Shown: positions 8,587 through 18,006, counted from the stretch's first letter. The stretch is 64,000 nucleotides of DNA from an uncultured Eggerthellaceae bacterium (GCA_947626195.1 CANQRF010000001.1:1-64000), one strand, 5' to 3'. Notes: generated by a model from the letters alone, not told the origin. Numbers and translations: made by a program.

Positions 8587-10335
8587 CTATTTGATTCCAA
8601 GGACGTTCTGCGCGAAATTTGCAATCATTGCCGCCGCTTGGGCGCGGGTTGACGTTCCCTGAGGTTTCAGATTGCGCGTACCGTTCTCGATGCTACCATT
8701 GATCACCTTGTTTGCCACTGCCCACTTCATATACGGCTTCGCCCAATTTGAAACCGACGAGGCGTCGGGCATCGTGTTCATCGTGGTGTTGGAAGTTTCA
8801 ATGGAGCGATGCAGCACCACTTCATTGAAACTCGCTATCATCTTGGCGGCTTCTTCTCGTGTAACGGGACCATCTGGGAGAAAGACCTTTTTCCCCTCTT
8901 CGCCGTAACCTTCAATGATGCCCACGGCACGCCCCCAACGAACTGCAGCCGTATAAAAATCATCGGGACTCGTATCCGGAAAATCATAGGCAGGGTCGTT
9001 CGTATATTTCGAAGGCTTATCTGCCATACGCCAGAGAATAGTCATGAGCTGACTACGCGAAATTTCCGCATCTGGCGCGAAAGTGGTTTTGTTTTCGCCC
9101 TCCATCAGTCCATGATCGAGCACGTATTGATAATGTCCCTCTTTGACAAACCAAGATTCGGGATTCACGTCATTATGCGCAACCATTGGAAGAGGCGGGG
9201 TCTCCTCAACGAGAGGCGGCGTCATCGGACCTTTAAAATCAAGATTCGTATCGGCATAACGTTCTCCGCCGGTCTCGCTCGTAATGCCCGGAACAAGCGT
9301 TCCGCCGAATTGCCAGAGATGATACGTGCCTTTATATGAACACCGCGAGTTATATTGCGCGATCCAGAAATCCCACGTATCGAAAATCGGGTCGGTTAAA
9401 AAGTTCGTCCGCCAATAGAGGTTCGCATAATAGCCCGGCGTATAGCCTGCTTGCGCTATCTCATTGCAAAACGCCTTCGCCATGTCGGCAAGAAGCGCGC
9501 GGAAATTCGTTCCCTCCTCGTTGGCCTCAATCGCATACTGGATGCTGCTTTCCTCAAGATCGTAATAGATCGGGTAAGACAATGTTTGCGGCGTTATGCC
9601 CTGATCGTTCAAACAACGAAGCACATGGCGTGCCTCGCCGCGGGCCTTCCTCACCGCCGTATCGTAAAAATCGTTCCAATCCCTATATTCGTCGTTGAAT
9701 CTCCATTTGAGATAAGGAAGGACGTTCCCGTTTTCATCCCTCGTCTTTACGCGCCAATCGGAACCGGCGTATGAATACAGATAAACGCCGAACGGCATGC
9801 CAATTCTCATGCATTCTTGGACATTGCGCGCCCAATAATCATCGTCTTGGCTCGTGTAATCTTGGCCATATCCGCAGCGAACGATCGCGAAATCAATATC
9901 GGATTCTTTCTTCAGCTTGTCCCAATCGATCTTTCCGTCCCATTCGCTCACATCGATTCCCTTATAGAGTGCGCCCTCGACCACTTCGCCTTTTGAATTC
10001 ACGAACCCCTTATCGGTCTTCGTCCAAGGAGTCACGGAACCGTCGCCGTTCGCTATGGGTGCAATTGCATCAGCAGCATTGCCATCGTCAACAAACGCAC
10101 CGATCTCCTCGCCATCCTCATAGCGCCAGCTGTTTACCCTGTTTTCGATTTCGTCTTGGGAACGAAGATCAATTGCAGATGCAGTTGAAAGAGAAGACTC
10201 TTCAAACGCCGAATCGTTTCGGCCTTCAGTTGTTTCGCCCCCAACGGCAAGAGCCGTTGCAGGAACGGAGAGCCCCATGGCAAGCACAGCCGTGCAGAAG
10301 AGGCGCAGTGTTTTCGACGTTATCATATTTGCCAT
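8587..10335 (-). CDS. Secreted GH25 lysozyme with three SLH repeats
   Basis: The protein starts with a signal peptide (MANMITSKTLRLFCTAVLAM, cleavage near ATALA-VGG). A glycoside hydrolase 25 (GH25) domain spans about residues 124-370: GIDVSEWDGKIDWDKLK near 126 and the catalytic DLE triad in YPIYYDLEESS (Asp259, Glu261). Three SLH repeats follow from about residue 392, each with a TREEAAKMI-like helix. GH25 enzymes cleave the MurNAc-GlcNAc bond, and SLH repeats tether proteins to secondary wall polymers. A longer frame runs to 10479, but AGGAG precedes the ATG at 10335 by about 10 bases and the signal peptide begins there. The upstream SLH gene ends at 10350, so the two are probably one operon. 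Confidence 0.9.
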   Translation of the reverse strand: MANMITSKTLRLFCTAVLAMGLSVPATALAVGGETTEGRNDSAFEESSLSTASAIDLRSQDEIENRVNSWRYEDGEEIGAFVDDGNAADAIAPIANGDGSVTPWTKTDKGFVNSKGEVVEGALYKGIDVSEWDGKIDWDKLKKESDIDFAIVRCGYGQDYTSQDDDYWARNVQECMRIGMPFGVYLYSYAGSDWRVKTRDENGNVLPYLKWRFNDEYRDWNDFYDTAVRKARGEARHVLRCLNDQGITPQTLSYPIYYDLEESSIQYAIEANEEGTNFRALLADMAKAFCNEIAQAGYTPGYYANLYWRTNFLTDPIFDTWDFWIAQYNSRCSYKGTYHLWQFGGTLVPGITSETGGERYADTNLDFKGPMTPPLVEETPPLPMVAHNDVNPESWFVKEGHYQYVLDHGLMEGENKTTFAPDAEISRSQLMTILWRMADKPSKYTNDPAYDFPDTSPDDFYTAAVRWGRAVGIIEGYGEEGKKVFLPDGPVTREEAAKMIASFNEVVLHRSIETSNTTMNTMPDASSVSNWAKPYMKWAVANKVINGSIENGTRNLKPQGTSTRAQAAAMIANFAQNVLGIK

Positions 10336-10349
10336 GACGAAATATCTCC

Positions 10350-11891
10350 TCATCTTTTCGCGAGTACATTGCTCCGGAAGCGCATGAGCATGGTCACAAG
10401 TTCGGCCCGTGTGCAATTCGTTTGAGGAGCAAGATAGACATCGCTCTTTCCTGTGATGATTTTGTTTTGCACTGCCCATGCTAAAGGCGCGATGGCGAAG
10501 CTGCTCACATCGCTCGCATCACGAAACGCTCCACTGTAGAGAACGTTCTTATTCACACCTTCAACGTTTTCGCCAATCAGCTCCGCATAGTTCGCTAATA
10601 TTTTCGCAACCTCTTCGCGTGTTACCGCATCATCAGGCCGGAACTGGAATGTTGCATTGTTATCCTTACTCGAACCATTGACCACCCCATATTCATTTGC
10701 CCAAGCCACCGGCTCTCCATAATATGCTCGGGGACTCACATCGGTAAAATTCGATGTCGAATTCGAGGGTCGGGGTTTACCGAGCATTCGCCAAAATATC
10801 GTCACTGTTTGGCCACGCGTCACTAAATCATCAGGGCCGTAAGTGTTTTTCTTGTCACCATAACCTTCGATGAGTCCTTCGGCGATCGCTTGTTTCATCG
10901 TGGGGTAATACCATTTTGCTTGAATGAGATCGTCGATATCGTCCGCATTCACCCCCAAGTAGCGGCAGCAGCCTTTCAGCTCGCTCTTATAGCGATTGCT
11001 CCAGCCCTCGTGATACTGCGGCTGGCTCGGATAAAAGTCCGCGACGTTTTCCGAGATGAAGGTGCAGAGCGCCTTCGCGAACTGGGCATCGGTCATGCCG
11101 TTGTCAAGCCCACATCCAGGCATTTCCTTGGCAACGGTGTTGTGGTTTTCGTCATAGACGTAGATCGTGCCGCCGACGAAGCGATGCCAGCCCGAAAGCC
11201 CGAAGAGGTTCGCGACACCCCAGCAAAGCCCCTTGATGCAATCCGCGCGCCCGGAGATGTCGATGCCGCGTGACTTCAGGTCGCGCTCGGCGGGAAGATA
11301 GCACGTCTCATAGTTGTAGGTGTCTTGCAAGCCGGCAAACACATCCGGAGCGGCCTTATACGCTTCATGCCAGGCCGCATCGACGTTCCACTTCTCCGCC
11401 TCCCACGTACTGGAAGAGGCGAGATTCAAGCCGGCGCCCGTTATATACGGAGCAAACATCGAGAACGTCTCGGGATCGTAGTTGTAGCAATAGGTGATGA
11501 ACGGTTGAAGGTTCGCCGTGTTGTCCCATTGATAGTAGCCGAGCGCATGGTATCCGTCGTAATAGCTGAGCCCCGCATCGTAGTCCTGGCTGCTCTCGTA
11601 TTTGAGGAAATACTTCATCTCATCCGAGAGCTGAACGAACTCTCTTTCACCCGATACGGCGATCGGGGCGATTTCACCCTCGTCGGAAACGACGCGATCG
11701 ATCGTTGGCGCCACGTAATCGCTTCCGAAGTCTGAAGGACTGAAGACGTTCGCTCCGCCTTGCCGCGAAGGCGATGCGGGGAGCTGTTCGGAGCGCAAGT
11801 CGCTTGGCGCATCCGCATAGGCGCAAATCGGCAGCGAGGTGCCGAGCACTAAGGCGACCACGATACTTAAGCAAGGATAAGTGCGTTTCAT
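10350..11891 (-). CDS. Secreted probable wall hydrolase with three SLH repeats
   Basis: A clear signal peptide (MKRTYPCLSIVVALVLGTSL, cleavage near CAYA-DAP) is followed by an N-terminal half of about 270 residues. That half contains EMKYFLKYESSQDYDAGLSY and GYHALGYYQWDNTANLQPF. I recognise the latter only as resembling lysozyme-like domains of VgrG-related and phage-type endolysins in Actinobacteria; the catalytic residue is not certain, though the Glu in KYESS is a candidate. Three SLH repeats close the protein (KWYYPTMKQAIAEGLIEGYG, AYYGEPVAWANEYGVVNGSS, SSFAIAPLAWAVQNKIITGK). AAGGAAGG precedes the ATG at 11891. It is upstream of the GH25 lysozyme gene in the same direction. Surface location is firm, enzymatic activity is inferred. 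Confidence 0.75.
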   Translation of the reverse strand: MKRTYPCLSIVVALVLGTSLPICAYADAPSDLRSEQLPASPSRQGGANVFSPSDFGSDYVAPTIDRVVSDEGEIAPIAVSGEREFVQLSDEMKYFLKYESSQDYDAGLSYYDGYHALGYYQWDNTANLQPFITYCYNYDPETFSMFAPYITGAGLNLASSSTWEAEKWNVDAAWHEAYKAAPDVFAGLQDTYNYETCYLPAERDLKSRGIDISGRADCIKGLCWGVANLFGLSGWHRFVGGTIYVYDENHNTVAKEMPGCGLDNGMTDAQFAKALCTFISENVADFYPSQPQYHEGWSNRYKSELKGCCRYLGVNADDIDDLIQAKWYYPTMKQAIAEGLIEGYGDKKNTYGPDDLVTRGQTVTIFWRMLGKPRPSNSTSNFTDVSPRAYYGEPVAWANEYGVVNGSSKDNNATFQFRPDDAVTREEVAKILANYAELIGENVEGVNKNVLYSGAFRDASDVSSFAIAPLAWAVQNKIITGKSDVYLAPQTNCTRAELVTMLMRFRSNVLAKR

Positions 11892-11949
11892 CTGTGTTTT
11901 TCCTTCCTTGTTTGCGCTTCCCCGCGAGACACCGCGAGGAAACTTCCCC

Positions 11950-11958
11950 ATAATAGCA
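11950..11958 (-). promoter_or_regulatory. Extended -10 promoter for the SLH hydrolase operon
   Basis: On the minus strand TGC-TATTAT forms an extended -10 element with no convincing -35 box. It predicts a leader of about 50 bases before the ATG at 11891. It lies in the gap between divergent SLH genes. Confidence 0.42.
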
Positions 11959-12048
11959 AAAAGCCTTTACGTAGATGAGAGGGGAGCACGTCTAGACATT
12001 ATTTTTATATATGTTGCGACGTCTTTCTGGGGAAGTGAGCAGGTGGCA

Positions 12049-14289
12049 ATGAGATTCATTCGAAAGAACAACCTTCAAATATATGGCGCCCATCAAACAT
12101 GCGATGGCGCCATGGCGTCGAAAACAACGCCGTTGAACCGTTTTCTTGCGGTCCTTTTCGCCCTTGCTCTCACCGTCGGCCTCATGCCCGCGCTGCCGCC
12201 GTCGACGGCCTCTGCCGCTGTTTCTTCGGAAAACAGCGCCCTGTCCTCTTGTTCCTCAGCGCCCATTGATCCCGATGAGGTTGATGGCATCTTCATCGTC
12301 TATGAAGAGGAAGTAGCGGAAGAAATCGCCTCAATGCCCACGCCTATCAGCCTAGACGATGACGAAGATGATGACGACGCCTCGGAGCTTATCAAGCAGG
12401 CAGTGGAGGACGACCTAGAGGAAATCGGGCTTGAGCCGGAGAGCGGCGTCCTTGCCCATGACGGCACGGTAAACGTCGTCGCCCAGCCGACCGAGGGGCA
12501 GACGATCGAAGAGGCCGTGGAGAGCGCCGAGGCACTTCCGAACGTGAAGTTTGCGGAGCCTAATTTCCTCATAGAGCTGATTGAACCAGTGGAAACCAGC
12601 AAAGGAGACACAAGCTCCACCGCAACTACGACCTCTTCTCCAGCAATAGATGATCCATATGTTACAAGCGATTTGTCACAAAGACCAAATACCTATTGGC
12701 TCTACCAATCGGGCCTTGCCTCGGCATGGGATACCGCCAAAGCGGAGGGTAAGTTGACGGTCGCATATTTCGATACAGGAGTCAACCTCACACATGAGGA
12801 CCTACAGGATAACATTCTTACCGACCTTGCATGGGATTCATATCATAATGCAAGTTTAGCTCATGAAGTTGAGCAGGGCGTCGTCGGAAACGGAGGTGAT
12901 TCTGCCGAGCATGGAACACATGTGGCAGGAATACTATCCGCTGTCGCGAATAACGGAATTGGCATCGCGGGCGGCACTTACAACGCAAAGATTCTCCCAA
13001 TCAAAGTTACTGCGGACGAGAAGAGTCTAGTCGATGGCGTATGGCAAAACCCTGGGGCAAACTTTTCATCATTGATCAATGCTTATAACTACGTCTTCTC
13101 TCTCATCGATAACGGTGTGCTAAATGATCTTCGCGTCATCAATATCAGCATGAGATACGAAGAGGATTACGCTAAAAAATACGTTAAATTGCATAACCTT
13201 TTACATGAGACGATAAAGACAGCGCGCAATAAATACAATATCCTAACGGTATGTGGTGCGGGAAATGACAGTAGTTCCGCTGCCTGTTATCCATCAGACT
13301 TTCCCGAATGCGTTTCGGTGGAAAGCATCGACGCTGACGGAACTGACAGTTATTATTCAAACTATAACAGCGAAAAGGATATCAGTGCCCCCGGGAGTAA
13401 TGTATGGTCTACCTATCCCATTAGGAATGTTGATGACGATACGAAGGTTGATTACGGATACTATAAGAACATTTCTGGCACCTCAATGGCAAGCCCCGTC
13501 GTTGCTGCGGGCTTCGCGCTCATCTTCGCCGCCCATCCCGAGGCGACGATCGAGCAGGCCTGTGCGGCCGTCTACAACACAGCTGACCCAATTGAGTACG
13601 ATAATCCGGACCGAGCTACAAAGACCGGCTCGCACGGGGCAATTCGCGTCGACCGCGCCATCAACTATGACAAATACACATTCGATGATGTGGACAGCAC
13701 AAGGTGGTATTTCTTGCCGATCTTCGATGCTGCTGCAAAGAACCTCATCACCGGCTATGGCAGTACCGATTACACCACATTCGGCCCCGATGACCTTCTT
13801 TCTCGCGGTCAAGCATCGCTCATGATTGCCCGCATGGCCGATCCGAGCAAATCGTTCGAGTCGGCACCCTATACCGAAATGACTATCTTTGAAGATGTCG
13901 GCCCCACGACGCATGATTACACCGGAAGCATTAATTGGAATTACGAGCATGGGATCATCAATGGCTATGGCCCTTTATATACCACCTTTGGCTCGAGCGA
14001 TCCCATATCGCGTGAACAGTTCTGCATTGTCCTGTACAACTACGCAAAGAACTACTTGAATATCGATATGGATGTCTCCAGTGATGAGCGGGATAAGATC
14101 ATCAAAGAATATAACGACTGGAACGAAACCGACACATGGGCCCAAGAAGAACTCTTCTGGGCGATTTCACGTGGCATCGTCGGACAAACCAGAGACAAAA
14201 CGATCATGCCGACCGATAGCATGACACGCGCATATGCCGCTACTATTCTCGTACGTTTCGTCGACAACATCGTTTCGCAGGATTCATGA
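12049..14289 (+). CDS. Subtilisin-like (S8) surface protease with SLH repeats
   Basis: The serine protease has the full subtilisin triad: Asp242 in VAYFDTGVNLTHEDL, His288 in AEHGTHVAGIL and Ser479 in SGTSMASPVVAAG, with GAGNDSS as oxyanion-hole region. A signal peptide (FLAVLFALALTVGLMPALPP, residues 32-51) is followed by an acidic propeptide with a DDDEDDDD run, and three SLH repeats end the protein. It should be exported, self-process and stay bound to the cell wall. The start is uncertain: the ATG at 12049 has AGG five bases upstream and gives 746 residues, while the ATG at 12112 would give a more usual signal peptide. It overlaps the next gene by 4 bases (ATGA) and is divergent from the two SLH hydrolases. 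Confidence 0.9.
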   Translation: MRFIRKNNLQIYGAHQTCDGAMASKTTPLNRFLAVLFALALTVGLMPALPPSTASAAVSSENSALSSCSSAPIDPDEVDGIFIVYEEEVAEEIASMPTPISLDDDEDDDDASELIKQAVEDDLEEIGLEPESGVLAHDGTVNVVAQPTEGQTIEEAVESAEALPNVKFAEPNFLIELIEPVETSKGDTSSTATTTSSPAIDDPYVTSDLSQRPNTYWLYQSGLASAWDTAKAEGKLTVAYFDTGVNLTHEDLQDNILTDLAWDSYHNASLAHEVEQGVVGNGGDSAEHGTHVAGILSAVANNGIGIAGGTYNAKILPIKVTADEKSLVDGVWQNPGANFSSLINAYNYVFSLIDNGVLNDLRVINISMRYEEDYAKKYVKLHNLLHETIKTARNKYNILTVCGAGNDSSSAACYPSDFPECVSVESIDADGTDSYYSNYNSEKDISAPGSNVWSTYPIRNVDDDTKVDYGYYKNISGTSMASPVVAAGFALIFAAHPEATIEQACAAVYNTADPIEYDNPDRATKTGSHGAIRVDRAINYDKYTFDDVDSTRWYFLPIFDAAAKNLITGYGSTDYTTFGPDDLLSRGQASLMIARMADPSKSFESAPYTEMTIFEDVGPTTHDYTGSINWNYEHGIINGYGPLYTTFGSSDPISREQFCIVLYNYAKNYLNIDMDVSSDERDKIIKEYNDWNETDTWAQEELFWAISRGIVGQTRDKTIMPTDSMTRAYAATILVRFVDNIVSQDS

Positions 14290-15623
14290 CTATTGCGGAA
14301 ACCGTCACAATCGATCGGATGAGCTACGGCTCGGCGGGGATCGGGCGGCTTTCCACGGGCAAAACCGTTTTCGTGGACAAAGTGGCCCCAGGCGATGTCT
14401 GCCGCGTCGCCATCACCGAGGAGAGGCCCCATTACGCCAAGGCGGAGCTCATCGAGCTCCTCGAGCCGTCCTCGCATCGCGCTCAGAAGATCCCCGCTTG
14501 CACGCATTCCTGCGGCGGCTGCCCTTGGGCGCAGATCGACCCCGATGAGCAGCTTCGGCAGAAGCACGACGCGGTGCGCGAAGCACTCGTGCGGGTGGGG
14601 AAACTCGATCGTGCGCAAGCGGAAGCACTCGTTTTGCCCTGCGTTGCCGCGCCCCATCCTTGGGGCTATCGCAACAAAATAGAGCTCGGCGTCATGCTAG
14701 GCAAAAACGAGCGGATGCTCATCGGCTTCCATGAGGAAGGAAGCGCCGATCTGGCACCCATCGACGCCTGCCCTGCGGCGGTGGAGCCCCTTCAAAAGAT
14801 GCCGCGCGCCCTCCGTGGCGCACTCGGGTATCTCGCGGGAAGCACGCGCGCGCAAAATGGCGCCTCCCTTGGCTCGCTGCACCGCATCGGCGCCCGAGCG
14901 AGCCTGCGCACCCGCTCTCTCGAGGTGGCGCTCTGGACGGCGCCGGGGCCGTTTCCCCGCGCCCATGCCGCCAAGGTGCTTTCCGATGCCGCCCGCCCCA
15001 CTTCCCTCGTTCGCGTGCTCGCCGACGAGGGAAGCGCACGCGCCGTGAAAAAGCTCGAAGTGCTATCAGGCGCGGGATTTTGGCGGGAACGGCTCCTCGG
15101 CACGCGCTTCGCCGTCAGCGCACCCTCCTTCTTCCAAGTGAACACCGAGCAGGCCGAGCGCCTGGTGAAGGAGGCGGTCGACGGCTTCGAAATCGAACCG
15201 CGCGCACGGGTGGCCGATCTCTACGCGGGCGTCGGCACCTTTTCCCTCGCGCTTGCGCAGCGCGGCGCTTCGGTCTTGGCCATCGAGATGGAAGGTTCGT
15301 CGGTCAGAAACCTCAGAAGCAACGTCGAGGGCGAGGATGTCACCGTCATCGGGGGGGATGCGGCGCGGGAGGCCGCCTCATTGCGCAACCTTGAGGCCAT
15401 CGTGATCGATCCGCCGCGATCAGGGCTCTCCCCCCAAGCCGTTCGGGCCATTTGCGAGGCAATGCCGAAGAGGATCGCCTATGTGAGCTGCAATCCGCAG
15501 ACATGGGCGCGTGATACGGAACGGCTTCTCGCCAACGGTTGGCGGCTTACGCGCGTGGTTCCCGTCGACCTCTTCCCGCAGACCTATCACATCGAGATCG
15601 TCTCGCATTTTGTCCGCGTTTAA
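14286..15623 (+). CDS. TrmA/RlmD-family RNA m5U methyltransferase
   Basis: This 445-residue protein methylates C5 of a uridine in RNA using S-adenosylmethionine. A TRAM domain is at the N-terminus (residues 1-60). Iron-sulfur cluster cysteines follow in CTHSCGGCPW (Cys72, Cys76, Cys79), with a fourth likely in IDACPAA. The Rossmann part shows VADLYAGVGTFSLALA (SAM binding), VIDPPRSGL, and YVSCNPQTWARD with the catalytic cysteine. The [4Fe-4S] site favours RlmD-type 23S rRNA methyltransferases over tRNA TrmA, but which uridine is modified cannot be read from sequence. The 4-base overlap with the protease gene suggests coupled translation, an odd pairing of a surface enzyme and an rRNA enzyme. 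Confidence 0.9.
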   Translation: MTIAETVTIDRMSYGSAGIGRLSTGKTVFVDKVAPGDVCRVAITEERPHYAKAELIELLEPSSHRAQKIPACTHSCGGCPWAQIDPDEQLRQKHDAVREALVRVGKLDRAQAEALVLPCVAAPHPWGYRNKIELGVMLGKNERMLIGFHEEGSADLAPIDACPAAVEPLQKMPRALRGALGYLAGSTRAQNGASLGSLHRIGARASLRTRSLEVALWTAPGPFPRAHAAKVLSDAARPTSLVRVLADEGSARAVKKLEVLSGAGFWRERLLGTRFAVSAPSFFQVNTEQAERLVKEAVDGFEIEPRARVADLYAGVGTFSLALAQRGASVLAIEMEGSSVRNLRSNVEGEDVTVIGGDAAREAASLRNLEAIVIDPPRSGLSPQAVRAICEAMPKRIAYVSCNPQTWARDTERLLANGWRLTRVVPVDLFPQTYHIEIVSHFVRV

Positions 15624-15667
15624 TCCGCGGCTTGCGATCCTTAGCAGCTCTCGTTCTTTCGCGGCCT

Positions 15668-15695
15668 GAAAGCCTCTGGGGTTCGCAAGGCTTTC
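15668..15695. terminator. Hairpin between convergent genes
   Basis: GAAAGCCT (15668-15675) pairs with AGGCTTTC (15688-15695) over 8 bp. It lies between the stop codons of the RNA methyltransferase and the GT2 gene, a natural place for a bidirectional terminator, but the T runs are short. Confidence 0.42.
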
Positions 15696-15700
15696 GAGGC

Positions 15701-16720
15701 TTATGAGTCTTGCGCCTTGCTCCTTTCCCCTGAGCGACGGTCGCCATAGGCGCGAATCACATCGAGCTCCCAGCGTTCGCGCGTGCTTTTCGCCACCGTA
15801 TCGAGGATGAGCCCCGCGGTCATGCTGAGCGCACCGCAGATGATGAGCGCGATGGCGAGAATCGCCGAGGGGAAACGCGGCACCAGACCCGTGTCGAAGA
15901 ACTCCACGACGACGGGAATGCCCACAACGAGCCCTAGCACGACGAAGATAAGCGCCACCCAGCCGAAGAACGCGAGCGGACGATAGTTCTTGAAAAGCGA
16001 TGCAATCGCCTTGATAACCTTTGCGCCGTCGCCGAAAGTGGAGAGCTTCGAAACGCTTCCCTCGGGCCGGTCGCGATAGACGATCGGTATCTCCTGAATG
16101 CGCCAGCGCTTGTCCACGGCATGGATGGAGATCTCCGTCTCGATCTGAAATCCCGTCGACATCACGGCCATCGTCTTGACGAACACGCGATTGAAGGCGC
16201 GATAGCCCGACATCACATCGTGATAGGCATATCCATAGAGCCATTTGATGAGAGCTCGCACGAGATTGTTGCCGAAACCGTGGAAGGCGCGATCGTTCTC
16301 CTCGCCGTAGGTTCCGTTTGAGAGGCGGTCGCCGACGGTCATATCGGCAAGATCATCGACGAGCGGCTCAAGCAGCCGCACCGCCGCCTCGGCGGGATAG
16401 GTGTCGTCGCCATCCACCATGAGGTAATAGTCGGCGTCGATCTCGCGGAACATCTCCCGCACAACGTTGCCCTTCCCTTGGCGCGACTCGAGGCGCACGA
16501 TGGCGCCGGCGGCACGCGCCAGCTCTCCCGTTCCGTCCGTCGAGTTGTTGTCGTACACATAGATGGCAGCTTCGGGAAGAGCCGCCCGAAAATCGGCGAC
16601 CACCTTCTCAATCGTGATCGCCTCGTTGTAGCACGGGATGAGCACCGCCACGCCCTTGCCGCGAAGCGCCGCCTCCCGCCTGCTTTGAGCCTCTTCAACC
16701 ATGTTCCTGCCCTGCCCCAT
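15701..16720 (-). CDS. Family 2 glycosyltransferase with C-terminal membrane helices
   Basis: A GT-A fold domain begins with VAVLIPCYNEAITIEKVV, continues with YVYDNNSTDGTGELA and carries the metal-binding YLMVDGDDTYPAEA. GTs of this type resemble dolichyl- or polyprenyl-phosphate sugar transferases. Two membrane helices follow (PLAFFGWVALIFVVLGLVVG and PSAILAIALIICGALSMTAG), so the enzyme likely loads a sugar onto a lipid carrier at the membrane. The frame opens at a TTG (16735); I used the ATG at 16720, though the ATG at 16702 is possible. The GT8 gene upstream ends 38 bases before, so they probably form one operon. Donor sugar and acceptor are unknown. Confidence 0.85.
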   Translation of the reverse strand: MGQGRNMVEEAQSRREAALRGKGVAVLIPCYNEAITIEKVVADFRAALPEAAIYVYDNNSTDGTGELARAAGAIVRLESRQGKGNVVREMFREIDADYYLMVDGDDTYPAEAAVRLLEPLVDDLADMTVGDRLSNGTYGEENDRAFHGFGNNLVRALIKWLYGYAYHDVMSGYRAFNRVFVKTMAVMSTGFQIETEISIHAVDKRWRIQEIPIVYRDRPEGSVSKLSTFGDGAKVIKAIASLFKNYRPLAFFGWVALIFVVLGLVVGIPVVVEFFDTGLVPRFPSAILAIALIICGALSMTAGLILDTVAKSTRERWELDVIRAYGDRRSGERSKAQDS

Positions 16721-16758
16721 GCCTTTTCTTCTCAAACCCGCCTGATACGTCGGGCGCT

Positions 16759-17883
16759 TTAATCCACCTCGCCGAACATCAGATAGAACTTATACATGAA
16801 TTTGCGCCGAAGCGTTTTGGGAGGGAAGACAAAATCGGCAATACGCATGCCGATGCGATATTCCCAGTATTGCCCGATAAGCTTCAGCTGGCCCTTCACC
16901 GAATGGGAGAGCTTGTCAAGCCGACTCGAGATCTCCTCGTAATAGGGGCTTTTGCGTGCGTAATACCAGAAGTATTCGCCCATATCGGCATTGCGATATT
17001 CCCACGGCTTGTTGCCCGGACCGGCATAGTGAACGATGTAGGGAACCTCGCGAGCGCGATGGTAAGCATCGCGAAGCTCGTCGGGCGCGAGCGAGACAAC
17101 CGACTTCACGCGCAGACCCTCCCAGTCCATCATCGTGTTCCATGCCATATCGACGAAGAGCACCCTGCCCTGCGCCAGATGGTTCAGCACATCCTGATCG
17201 AGAAGATACCAATTGCGCGATGCGGCAACCTGCAGCATCTCGAGCGTCGTATACGATTTGCGAAACTCCTCAAGATTCAAAAGCACGACACCTGCCTGAA
17301 AATAGTCGTAGGGATTCTCGATGAGGTTCGTACGCTTGAAATAATCCTTCAACGTGGGGTCGTAGCCGTTGTACATCCCCGCCGTGTCGGCATCGTGGGT
17401 CGCCGCCAGCAGATACCCGCTCACATCGACGTCGTAGAGATCGGCGACGTCGCGCAAGACGACAAGATCGGAATCGAGGTAAAGCGCCTTCTTATAGTCA
17501 GGCAGAATCTCAGGGATGAGCAAGCGGAAATACGTCTCGACGGAGAAATGGCCTCTCACGTGCAGCTTTTCACAGAACTTCATAATGGGGGCAACATCAT
17601 AGAAGCGCAGCGAGAAACGATCCTCGCTCAGTTGTTCCTGCATGATGCGCTGATTTTCCTCAGTGATTCCGTTGCTCAAGACGATGATGTCGTAGCAACG
17701 CTCGGGATCCATGGCGCTTTCGAGAATTGATTGCAAAACGCACGAGATATACGGCGCGTAGAAATCGTTTGCCGAAAGCACGACGACGACCGGATCGCCA
17801 TCAAACACCGGTGAAAATGTTTCACACTGCAATTCGCAGTTGAGAAATGGCGGCTCTGCCTCGGTTTTGCGTGCTGATTTCAT
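16759..17883 (-). CDS. Family 8 glycosyltransferase
   Basis: This 374-residue protein has the GT8 layout: VVVLSANDFYAPYISCVLQS at the N-terminus, the DXD metal site in YLDSDLVVLRDVADLY (nucleotide-sugar binding), then VVLLNLEEFR and LLDQDVLNHLAQGRVLFVD, and HYAGPGNKPW near the C-terminus. GT8 members include LPS and wall glycan galactosyl- and glucosyltransferases and use UDP-sugars with retention. No membrane helix is seen; it likely works on the cytoplasmic face. GGGGAG is 2 bases before the ATG. A TATAAT lies only 9 bases upstream of the start, so the transcript could be almost leaderless. It is followed by the GT2 gene; together they suggest a surface glycan or glycolipid step. Confidence 0.88.
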   Translation of the reverse strand: MKSARKTEAEPPFLNCELQCETFSPVFDGDPVVVVLSANDFYAPYISCVLQSILESAMDPERCYDIIVLSNGITEENQRIMQEQLSEDRFSLRFYDVAPIMKFCEKLHVRGHFSVETYFRLLIPEILPDYKKALYLDSDLVVLRDVADLYDVDVSGYLLAATHDADTAGMYNGYDPTLKDYFKRTNLIENPYDYFQAGVVLLNLEEFRKSYTTLEMLQVAASRNWYLLDQDVLNHLAQGRVLFVDMAWNTMMDWEGLRVKSVVSLAPDELRDAYHRAREVPYIVHYAGPGNKPWEYRNADMGEYFWYYARKSPYYEEISSRLDKLSHSVKGQLKLIGQYWEYRIGMRIADFVFPPKTLRRKFMYKFYLMFGEVD

Positions 17884-17966
17884 GGCTCCCCATTATACCC
17901 CAAGGTTCATATCGCGCCTTCTTTTCATCGTTCAAAGCGGCCTTGCTCCACAATATGCCTCCAGAT

Positions 17967-17975
17967 TGCTACAAT
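17967..17975 (+). promoter_or_regulatory. Extended -10 promoter for the flippase-like gene
   Basis: TGC-TACAAT at 17967-17975 is an extended -10 element 31 bases upstream of the TTG start at 18007. No -35 box at proper spacing is visible. Confidence 0.42.
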
Positions 17976-18006
17976 TGCCTCTTACTGTCGCTTGAAGGGT
18001 GCCTGC

